A DNA stretch of 64,000 nucleotides, from positions 15,146,521-15,210,520 of the forward strand of contig NC_092562.1 in the NCBI RefSeq assembly GCF_037975245.1, given 5' to 3'. Shown piece by piece: positions 14,101-26,400 of this stretch. Every line of letters starts with the position of its first letter. Position 1 is the first letter of the stretch. The notes below the pieces were generated by a model. It was not told the origin of the DNA. It saw only the letters and a program-made list of their open reading frames with translations, and made no database searches. The stretch comes from Apostichopus japonicus (taxonomy: Eukaryota > Echinodermata > Holothuroidea > Aspidochirotida > Stichopodidae). Position numbers and translations under genes: made by a program.

Positions 14101-17100
14101 CCGGGAATTGCCCTTGGATTACGCGTAGATGAATATTTGTGATGCCTTTTTTCGAAATTCTATAAAATATATCGGTAAATTGTGTCTTGGAAACTATTTG
14201 TCGTAAATTCACAACTTCATCAGTTTCACCTTAAGCTGTCTGCACACTGCTCTGCAGATTATAAACTAAACAAGTAGGGCTTACTGTGACTGGCAGACAG
14301 TAGAGTGCGATGGTTCACAAAAAAAATCACATAAAAACAAAAAACATACAAAAAGCTGCACAATTTGTTAGAAATCTAAAAACAATAACAGGTGGGAAGT
14401 GGTTGTTCACAGGAAAACAGTCACTGTGTGTGTTAATATCAGTCATTCAGTATCAGGGGTTTACTTGTAAGAATATTGATCCCCATGACAACAGAAACCG
14501 TGACAACCGAAACCATGACAACCGAAACTGGGTCACAATGGTTGAGTTAAGTCCAGGTTGCATTCATTCAGGAGGGATGAGTGTGACAGGGCTTTGTACC
14601 TCTTTATTTCATTTTAAAGCAGTTGTTTGGGTTTGGTTTGCAAATTTCCAACAATTTTGCCAAATTAAAATTGCAATAACTGATAACACTATAAACAAAT
14701 GTATGGTTTTATCAGTTTATCACATACTTTTGTTTTGTAATTCTAATAATTAATTAAGTTACTATCCAGTTCAATCTCAGAGTTTTTGGTTTCTTGCAGA
14801 TAATATTGACGACCAAGTCAAGAAGAGAGTCATTTTCATCACGGCTCGAGTCCATCCAGGAGAATCGCCAGCATCTTTCGTTTGTCAAGGTAAGAACAAC
14901 TTCAGAAAACCAAAAACAGATGCATTTTGAATTTAAGGAATGAGAAGAGGGTTTCTCAAGTTATGATCTCAAGCTTTTAAACAATTCCATGCTTATTTAA
15001 GCTTCCTGAAACAATATCAGGACTCTGTAACAGTGTTGGAGAGGGTGGAGGTGGATGGACGCCTTGGGGAGGGAGGTTCTGTGATTTGAAAGAAAACAGA
15101 GAAAAAACATGGCCGTCTTGAGTAGATGCCAAACTAAATATGACAATACATCGAATGAACTCTATTTCCTCAATTACTGATGGTAGTTCAGACTCAGAAT
15201 AATATGAGAATGAAAACAAAGACTTCAGCAGAGGGTCATTGCCCACATTTGTTTAACACCAAAATATCCAACGGAGATGAAAAAGGACCTGGTTGATGAC
15301 GTCATCTCACTCATGATTACGACTCTTTTGGAATCGGATGAGTGAAAGTAGCGTGTTTATTTATATATCAACACCACCAGCAATAGATATATGCAACAAT
15401 TATCCGGTTTTGGATTGCACGTAATTTGAACTCGGATCCAATCTTGCAATCCTGGCAGAATTCAATCTCGCCAACCAATTGTGAGAAGCCACAGATAACA
15501 TGTTTCTTTAGTTTGGTATGTCTCGACGCAATCTCCATCAGAGATCAGATTATTGCTTTTCATTATGATCTTGAGTGTCTGATGCAGGTTACTTGTGATT
15601 AAATCTTATCTTGCAGTCCGATCCAGTCTAGCAATCAGATCACGGGAAGACAAAGATTGTATGTTCGTTACAGTATATCATGATGCCATCTCCATCAGTG
15701 ATCGGATCACTACTTGTGGTGATCCATCATGAGTGTCTGATGCCATCAGATCTTATCTCACAGTCTGATCCAGTCTTGCAATCAGATCACAGGAAAGCAA
15801 ATATTGTATGTTCGTTACAGTATATCATGATGCCATCACACTGAGTGATCAGATCACTACTTGTGGTGATCTATCTTGAGTGTCTGATGCAGGTTACTTG
15901 TGATCAGATCTTATCTCGCAGCCTGATCCAGCCTCGCAATCAGATCAATGGAAGGCAAAGATTGTATGTTCGTTACAGTATATCATGATGCCATCACACT
16001 GAGTGATCAGATCACTAATTGTGGTGATCTATCTTGAGTGTCTGATGCAGGTTAATTGTGATAAGATCTTATCTCGCAGTCAGATCATGGGAAGGCAAAG
16101 ATTGTATGTTCGTTACAGTATATCATGATGCCATCACACTAAGTGATCAGATCACTACTTGTTGTGATCTATCTTGAGTGTCTAATGCAGGATACTTGTG
16201 ATCAGATCTTATCTCGCAGTCCGATCCAGCCTCACAATCAGATCATTGGAAGGCAAAGATTGTATGTTCATTAACATGATACAATCTCCCACTCATAGTG
16301 CCTATTAATTATGTATTCTAGTTATTGTGATGATCTTGGGTTTTTTGCACTGCATGGTCCCTGTAATCAGGTCCTCACTCAATCAGATCCCGAGAAACCA
16401 AAGTTATTTAAAGATAAAGTTTATTGCGCACAATATCACAGTCTGTTGACAATGATCCAGAGATAACCCTGCAGTTTATGTTATGTTATACCAATACACA
16501 ATCCCATGTGGACAAATTTTAATATTCTATCCCTTTTCATGGCAGGATTAATAGATTTCCTGATCAGCCCTCATCCAGTGGCTAAAGTCCTCAGGGATCA
16601 TATTATATTCAAGATAGTACCAATGTTAAACCCAGATGGAGTATACCTTGGCAATTATAGGTAAGTTTATTCTAAAAAAAAGGGGGGGGGTTGGGGGCCT
16701 GTTCAGGTATTGCTTAAGGCAAGGTCAGCTATTATCTAACTTGTTTGTTATCGTGCATCCATTATCAATACAAGTGGCAGCTGGTCTTTGGGTTAACAAT
16801 GTTACATATTATGCTACAAAAATACAGGAATAATACAATACTTTGTGATATATTCTTCAAGTAAGTCACATCAGATGATTAGTACTTAGTACAATAAAAC
16901 AAGATGCATATTGAGTGTATATAAGTATATATAAATATGTAATATATACATATATATACATATATAGGTACATATATATATATATATATATATATGTTCA
17001 AAGTATCTCTTTCGAAATCTGGCTTTAGGAATCACAAATGAGTTTCGAGTTGGTTAGCATCATGTTTGATCTCTAGAGTAAGGCAAAGTATGTCACCAAA

Positions 17101-17314
17101 CACAGAACTAGTATTGTTCGATACAGGTGACAAACGCCTACAGTGGAATTACCACCTTCCTTACCGGTTTAGAACCTCTGGACATACAATCAGCGTCCAT
17201 GGCCTAGTTGGTTAGGGTGTCCGCGTACAAAGCGGGAGGCCTGGGTTGGAATCCCGGTGGAGGCTGGAAGTTTTTTCACTGTTCTTGATTTTCCAACCCA
17301 TTACGATTTTCATT

Positions 17315-17404
<90 letters not shown>

Positions 17405-20400
17405 TATATATGCATTCTAACATTTCATCATTTATTACCACGTCATATAACGTTTGCGCATGTGTCTTACCGATTTTAGTGTATATAATGTATACACAAC
17501 GACTTGGTTGCCGCTCTAACAGCTATAAAAATGTCTCTCATTCCAATACAGAACTTTTGGTATCCGACTAATGTAGTGTCAGTGTTAGAACCATTTTCAT
17601 GGATTCATGCATTTACTTGTCAGTAATTATATGCTTGTTCTGCAGTGCAACATTCAGTCCTAGCAATGTTTGATCATTGCGTATAATAGCAAATTTGTAA
17701 GTTATTATTATTTTACGATTGCCAAAGTATTTGTCATTTCTTCAAACATATTTCATGAAGAAACATTTGTTTTGACTGTATTTCTGCAATGTAAAATGAC
17801 AGTGATGACATCATAACGGTAACCAAATCATTGCAAGATGAGCTATGCAATTTATCGACTACAAAAGAAAGAGTTGACTATCAGTCATAGGCCTAGGAGG
17901 CGGGGGGCTGGGGAGGCTGCAGCCCCCCCAACCAAATATGTTTGTGAAAATTCGGGCAATATACTGAGAATTTTTTGGGCACCTACTGAAAGAAAAATAA
18001 ATTGCAATGTGTTTTTCAATGGTTAAACTTTTATTATTATGATCATTATGATTGTAACAACTTCCCCCAAAATGATAACCAATATAGAAGGGTAATAACA
18101 CTGCAATTGATTGTATGTTATTGGCATGTGATGTAATAACCGATGCATGCCTATATGATATACATGATAAACATGTTCAAAAATTTGGGGTATATTTTTC
18201 GGGCAAGTCGTTACAGCCCCCCCAAATCAAATTGGGCTCCTACGCCTATGCTATCAATTACCATCCAAGACCTAGTGCTCTTCTCCAGTAGGAGGACTCA
18301 TCTGTTTAATACCTTGTCCTTCTAATTTGCATATATAATGTGGGTGGAATGTTTTATTGCTGTCCAGTGATTACCTAATCGTCAGCTGATTGATGGCACG
18401 ACAAGAAACCCATCAAAGTCGTCATATGAAAAAGTTTGTCAGTTTATACTTGACTGAGTAACGCGTAGGGGTATTGTATTAGAGTTGAATATATTAGTAG
18501 TACTGAGAGACAAACCAACTGCTTTATCATTGCTGTCACATTGTCAAACTAATTGTGTTTATTACCTTCTAGTTGAATTATGAGCATACCCATCTTATTA
18601 TCATGGTTAATTCCTAGTTTGAAGTAGTGAAGCAGATGCACGCGCCAGCCATGTCCTACAATATGCCCCCCCCCCCCCACGCACAAAGAGCTAAGAATAA
18701 TGATTTTCTTTATAAGAGATATATTTTTCAATGGTCCTTCATAGACTAATTCCTTGTTCACATTTGAGAACGTAAGGAGGATCGGGATCTTATATTCCCT
18801 CGAGGAGAAAATAAAGCTGATCCTGAAGGCATACACTTTTGATAACAGTTGGTTGATCAGACTTAAGACTAATAGAGTCCCATCACTCTATCCTAATTAG
18901 TGCTTTTACACTAGATCAGATCCCCTGATGTTATGAGAGGATCATCTCTCCATGGGGGAAAACATATGCATAGATCCAGACGCATTTACACTTGAGTCGT
19001 ACTCTGATCCTCCCCAGCTATTCTGGAAAAGTATCATGTGCAGCCGTATGTATACTCCAAAACTACAATGTCATGGTGTATATAGCCTTAGGGTGACAAT
19101 ACTATGCTTTGTACGGCCCACATGCACTCTGTCTATGTAGGAATTAGCACATCCATGATACAGGACCGGACTTTCACACGAGAATGCATGTGAATATAAT
19201 GAGGTCACGAGATATCTCGGGTCACTGTTGATGCGGGAGTGTTTACATTGCAAGATTGATCTTGACGTCTGGATCAGATCCTGGTCTCTGCCAGCATCAA
19301 AATAGGGGGATCAGATCCGGATCTAAACTGCGTTTACAATACAGCCATGATCTGTAATCCGGGTCTAGTGTAAAGCACTCTATGTTGAAGTGACCAGGGC
19401 GAGTAACAAGAGATCTCGGGTTGCCATAGAGTTCACGCTACTATCTAGATCCCCTTGGCTAGGTTTGGATCCTCCCAAAAAGGAGATCAAGATGGCCAGG
19501 TCTGATCCTGAGTACATGAGCGTTCGCACTATGACATGATCACCCTTACGGTATCAGATCTCTGATGCATTCTTATATGTGAACATGTGGGATTCTCACT
19601 GAGATAATATTCATGCATTAAATGAGTACCTCTCTATCTATTTAAAGAGATCTATGTGGTTACAATCTAATGACTGTTCAATTTTAGGAAGCAGGGAATA
19701 ATTTAGTGCTCAACTTTTGCGTAGAAGTTTTTTGAAGTTTCTGAATTTTGAATCTTTATAAAATACTATGATTCCTGTGTAAAAAAAAACCAAGAAATTT
19801 GCTAGATATCTTTTGACTTGTATAACAATTTGATCATGTTGTATAGCATGTTGCGATGAGATGCTGGATAAATAATCCCCTGGGGAGGTATTAACTGTTT
19901 AGTAAAACATGAATAAAGTTGTGTCGTATAAAAATGAAATGTAATGCAATTGTTGCCAAGTAATGCCAACAATAAAATTGCAGTTGGTCAAAGTGAAACA
20001 CCTCTTGCAATCTCTCTCTTCCTTGTGAACGTTAATAAGAAAGTAACACTCCTGCAATCCGATTCTATTAATTTCATATTAATATTATAAACGCATGACA
20101 GATTATTCTCATAACATTTTTTTCCCATATCATTATTTGAAGCAGAACTTGATCTACTTAAAGTAGTACATATTTTGGTACCCCCCTCCCCCCCAAAAAA
20201 AACGAAAGAAAGAAAAATGCAATTTTTTTTTCAAGTGGTATCCAGCAACATAGCTGTCGTTTTTTAACTCATATGGTGGTTCTCTCTTGCAATCCATGAC
20301 TGGATTATATTGACATATGATTGGCTGTACCGACAAAAGTACAACTGGTATTTACTATTCAAATTCCACAGAGCTTTGTGAACTATCAGTCTAAATGCCA

Positions 20401-23400
20401 CACTTTGTTCAGATAATATGTGAAACTTATTACGGTAGTTTTAGGGATTTTTATCAAATGACTTTGAGCTTTTCACAAGTGGAAATGAATTTGGTATATA
20501 TGTTTACCCTTTCTATTATCTGTGTTCCTTTCGTTTTGTTTCCTATTTGTATTTGTAATTTTTTTTTTTTTTTTTTTGCCGTTTTGTATTCATCTCGCAC
20601 CACCAAAAGTTTATCTGCCACAGTTGTACTTTTTTTTCCCCCCAAAAAATAATGACGTTTTCTTTTCTTTTTTTCTTTTTTGTTTTTAACAACAAATTTG
20701 CTTTACTGTCAAATAAATGATATATTTGTGATTACTATTGAAGAAAATGCCCTGAGGTTACCACTGCACTTAGTAGTGTGTCCTTGACAGTTATACAGCT
20801 GTACGCTAATGTCTCAGGGTCTTTTTCATTCTTTTTCTATTTTGTTAGATGATTTGTTGATATTTTTATCATTTTTATTTGAAGGAAAAGAGAAACTTTA
20901 TTTGTGCATTCAATTTGAGAAATTTTACGTCAGTGTTATTTTCCTTCTCCCCTGCTTTCCACCTGTTGCTGTATCTATTAGCTCTTTTTTTCTTTCCCAG
21001 TCATTGCGAAGAAAATTTTTGCTTTAGCAATTTAACATCTTGCAAAGTACTTTAAGCATACCATGATATCCTTCTTTAGTTTATCTGCATTTAATGATTT
21101 CATTTAATAGTTTGCATTTTTTCAGAAAAATCAACTTTATTTTGTTTGAAAAATTAATTAATATGTTTGTGAACAAAATTCACCACTGACATTATTTCTT
21201 ATGAGGCAACAATTTTTACAACATGTGTTTAACCTAGAACTAGTTAATTTGCAAACAGAGGTAATTCTACTAGACAAATATTGTTATTTTCTTGCACAAG
21301 CAATGACAAGGCAAACTAGAACTGCATTTGCCTACAAATACCCAGTATTGTGCGTGGAGTGCTTGCAGTATTAGGAAGAACTTTTCGGTTGTTCATGGTG
21401 TTAATTTTTGGGCGGACAACACACCAGGGAGTATGGTAATGTACGTATCTACAAAGTGAGGGCGCTTGTGAGCGCCGTGACAGGCTCAGAATAAGTTGGT
21501 TACGCAGCTAGCCTCTGAAACTGCAAATGTACAGAGACTATATGAAACTTTAAGTTTCAACATCTATTCTCTTGGCCAGTAATGCCAATATTGAAGCGTG
21601 CACATGCACTACAGTATAAAAAATGGATTAATTCTATGGTCAATAGAGATTCAATGAAAAACTGCATCTCAGTACACTCAGTATCTCTTTCCCTAACTAG
21701 CAATTTTTGATGTACTATAAACCTATATTGCCTACCCGGGTAAACCATACATTATTCTTCCAGCCAATGAATCACAGTGGGTGGTATGTGATGTCATTAC
21801 AGTAAATGTTCTTCAAAAGCTTTACATTTTCCTAAGATAATCTTCTTGTTGATTTGATATCCTTGACATGTCATACATTTGAAATGTTTGTTTCAATAGC
21901 TGTCAAATGTTTGCACTTGTTAGAATTTCATCCAAATTGCAATTTATTTTGGGAAAAATATGACTTCCTCTCTGAACAAGCGAGTAAAATACTAAACAGA
22001 AATCTGACAACACAAACATTTACAGTTCAATTGCCATGATGACACCACTTTTTTGTTGCCAGATGCATTAATTAAATATCACCAAATTTTCAAATATTCA
22101 TATCTTTACAAATGTAAAATGGCAATGGTATAAAGGATAGGATTTTGACCTTAAGATGTAGAATATTTAAAGCATTGTTTTAAAGCAAATAAACTCCATC
22201 CATAGGAATATTGCTTTGAACTTAGTTTAAATCAGACCCCTTGGAGGAAGATACATTACCAGGCCTCATCCCACAAGAGGTGGGGGTCGGGAGTGGGGAA
22301 GGTTAAACCATAAACAAAGGTACACACCTTGGGTTTGCCTGGATCTGGGTGAAATCCCGTGCCCTCTCCCTTCCAGAGGGATGACTATACTTTAAGTGTA
22401 CCTTTCCATACGCAATGTACTTGTTAATTTCAGTTAAAGGCATTGAAGACTCGCCCCAAACCTTGTGCCGCGCTCTGAAAAAGTTAACTTTCCATTGCTT
22501 GCAAATGATATTTTCTTCTTGTCGGTACAAAATGCAGACAGTATTGAAACGTGATACCTTGTTATCTTTTATCTAGACCTGAGATGTCCAGCGCTGCTAT
22601 ATACACTGTGTTGTGGGTATTGACCAGAGCTGTATGTATTACCGACGGTAGCAAGCTGTGTGTGTATTTTCTGGGATCGATGGTGGTGTCTAAAACTTCT
22701 GTTACACCTCATTCGAAACGAGGTCAGATTACCAGCATGAGACGTTTCTTTGTGCGCGAGTCTTCACACCCTTTATATTACAGACAGACAGACATGGATG
22801 GACGGACAGACAGATTAGGGTTCATTTATAAACTATGTTTGTTTCTGCAGACTAGGATCATATAAGTAATTCAACATGATGTATGATAGTTTTGTAATTA
22901 ATTCTAACCAAAGTACATAATAATTCCTAACGAGTAACATGCTTTAATAAACTTGGCTAAGTCTACTGAAGAATAGGAATGCCATTAGGTTTGATGACTT
23001 AATGAAATTTAAACAACAACAAGTACCAGTTCATGGACCAATTGTGCCAGAAAATTCCTCACAATTTAATTACTTATGTAAATGAAAAGATATGTGCTGC
23101 TCTAATTGAACAAAAATTTATTGCATGATATGAATTAGTCAATAAATGTTGTCTGAAATTGGCACTCCAAACTTAAAATATTCCCTGCACATTACACTGT
23201 TTGGTAGATTCTTTAAAAACATGAAATGGTAACACATAAAATAAAGCTGGGGGGGGGGGGGGGGGGTTCTCATGGGCTTTGAAATTTTTGAAATGGGTAG
23301 GAAAAAAGGGTCCCCTGGAGATTTGGGCTACTTAAACAGTTTGATTTACAACTATGTAAATTTATTAAGTGTTTTTCTCCCCACAAGTAAATTATGAGTC

Positions 23401-26400
23401 AGATAATATTCATATTTATTTGCTAACTTTTATTTTACGGATGAATCATGAAATCTCTTTAAAGTTATATGCTACAATTGTGTATTGGACTCTCTGTTGC
23501 AGGGAACCAACAACATATATTCACATATATACATATAATAAACCTAAAATATCTCTGTGGGAGAATTAAACAAAATTCAAGTCATATTAGAAACTTTTGT
23601 GTATGTAGTGAACTTTGTTTTGTTGTGAATCATATGGATGCATGGCATCATATGTTCATGGCTCCATGTGAGCATGGAGCTCTGTACATACAAGACTCCT
23701 ACATTCATGGTTCCATGTATTCATGGCATCATATATGTGCATGGCTCCATATGTGCATGGTTCCATAGCATCATATGTGCATGGCTCCATGTGAGCATGG
23801 AGCTCTGTACATACAAGACTCCTACATTCATGGTTCCATGTATTCATGGTATCATATATGTGCATGGCTCCACATGTGCATGGTTCCATAGCATATATTT
23901 GTCGTTGTATGTGATTTTTCACATATATTTGTCGTTGTATGTGATTTTTCATACAGATTTGTCATTGTATGTGATATTTCATATATATTTGTCGTTGTAT
24001 GTGATTTTTCTCATTTGTTGGCACCAGTGTCATGACTGGATTTGACTGGAATGTTTGCTACGAACACTCACCACACCCTGATGGTTACACTACCGGTTTT
24101 TAAATCACATTTGCTTCAGTCCCAAAATCCTGTAAGTTTGTGTCAAAAGTAATAACTTTATGTAAATTAAAGGGATATATTCAGGTGGCTTAAGTTGATT
24201 GCTAATTAAATATGCTGAAATTGTCTGCATCTTTTAGGTCAAACCAGCATATTCATAGCATTTTGAATGGTGAAGATATGAATTTTTCAAATATGATAGT
24301 AGTTTGTAAAGACATCTGGCAACAACAGAGTGAATTATGTCATTGCAGCATTGCAGCTGTGAAGATGTGTTTACATTTCCATTAATACATTTTACTCACT
24401 TTATATTCACAGAGTGAAAACAATGTTTCTACAAGAAAACAATTGCATTTTGATGACATTCTAAACACAAACAACATTGACAACTAGGCAAACATTTCCA
24501 AATGTATCAGGTGTCAAGGATAAATCAACAAGAAGATTATAATATAAGTGAAGCTGTTTGAAGAACATTTGCTATATTGACATCATAGACAAGGTACTTT
24601 GATTTACCCATGGAAGAATCAAAGGTTTAGCCAGTCAAAACATGGAGTCTGTTTTTACCTCAATGGTAAAAATGGGTTACATTCAAATCAACAGTTACAG
24701 TATTCTCGAGTTACGAACAAGATATTGAGAAGGGATTTCAACAAACCGTCTGGAATACTTTCATTTTATTTTTCTGTCACCAGAATATCCCTTTAAGTTT
24801 ATACTTTTTCAACTCTTTTAAGTCTGTTTGCATGTAGTACTAGAGTACATGAGTAGAAAGTTCAGCCCCCCCCCAAAAAAAAAAAATTATTCATAAACTG
24901 AAAAAGTTGGAGGAATTTCCAAGGCCTTTCATCTTGTGGCTCACGATCTAATGTCTTTTGTTGTGTAAAAGGCCTTTTTTTAATTAAAAAAGAAATTAAA
25001 GCATATATATATTCGAGACAGCTTTTTACCTTGGTATGGCCTCATATCATGGTCAAGTTAACCTTGGCAGGATTAGGAGGGGGAAAATGGTTTTGGATTT
25101 TAGGAAGACGAACACGAATCGATAGCACCTTGGTCGGTACTTCTTCCATCAAGTAGATCCAATGTTTGTAGATTTTGTTTGGTATGTAATTAGGCAGGTC
25201 TGTTGACATTCAAATCTAGCGCAATATACACCTCCTTTGGGGATGAAAATCATATCCTACCCATAGTCAACGGAGAACGCCAATCAATCTTTTTAATTCG
25301 CTGCCCTCGTTGTTCTTCCTTCTCTTCTTTATTTTAACATGATAGAATGAAATTTTTTTTCTCTTTTTTTTTTTTCCCTTTTTGGTCTTGTTTCTGTTTT
25401 CAGTGAAAATTGATGTTTAGGATCAATGTTAATGTGGTCGGGCTGATTCTCCACAAAGTAGGACAAGTGCAAATAATTATCTGTCTGATGTGTTGAGAGG
25501 CAAGGCAGATAGCTAGCTTCAAAACTAAATTACAACGTTAGACCCGGGCGAGCGTGCGTTGAAATAAAGAAGCCAGGCGATTCGATCAATTCTTGTAAAT
25601 TCACGTTTGAAGCCAGATAATGACCAAGGGCAGTCCCTATTGATTATCTTGGAAGAGTAGGGATGGCTTCGGCTGCCAGGTGGGTTGTAAACTAACAATA
25701 TCTGAAGTCCATGAAAACCTCTCTCTTGCTCGAGACTATCTCCGTGGAAAGTCCCTCGGGCGCAGAGGACTGATCTATAAGGGAACGTAGGTAGGGGTGG
25801 AAATAAACGATTCCCTTCCCCCCTAGGGGCCATTTCATAATTAGTCTGTGCAAGAGAATGGCGTTGTAATGATACCGGTCCTGTCTAAATATGCTGAAGG
25901 GGTCGAGGCTTTATTACTGATGAGAAAATGGAGTATTTATCGGCAAAAGCTCGACAAAATGAAGGTTTTCTTCCCCGATGGTGATAGAGATGGTTATACT
26001 GCTACAGTAATTGACATAATTCAAGACAGCTCACTGTGGTGTAGTCAGGATAATGTAGTACACAAGGTGAGATGACATAACCGAAGCCATCTGAACTCAC
26101 AACGCATTGAATAAATGATTAGTAAATTTGATACAAACACATCAAATAATGCAACAAGTTTTAAAATAACATTCACATTTAAAGGTACCTAACTTTATAT
26201 AGCCCTATAATATGCATTCTCCACTGCTGCAAAAGTCTAAACAATTCCTCTTTGGTACTTATGTGTGATATATAGGCCCATTCGCTGGGATGAAGCGCAA
26301 ATGAAAAATCAAAATTTAAACACCATCATTGTTTATGTTCCTTTCTTAAAACATTTCTTAATGGCAGAGCATGAGTAAATGACTCTGACATTTCCATTTA

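Noticed and set aside
14310-14753. 147-codon open frame just upstream of AGBL4 exon B
   Set aside because: It contains a small 16-bp tandem repeat and no recognised domain, and ends within the intron. Absence of stops is plausible by chance.
22551-22865. 104-codon open frame
   Set aside because: It lies mostly inside the TTAA-flanked MITE and a GACA run.
23638-24045. 135-codon open frame with repeating peptide
   Set aside because: It reads through two tandem arrays whose motifs lack stops; open frames exist on both strands.
25525-26075. Two open frames in a GC-richer patch
   Set aside because: No recognisable family and no matching splice signals, so I could not support a gene.
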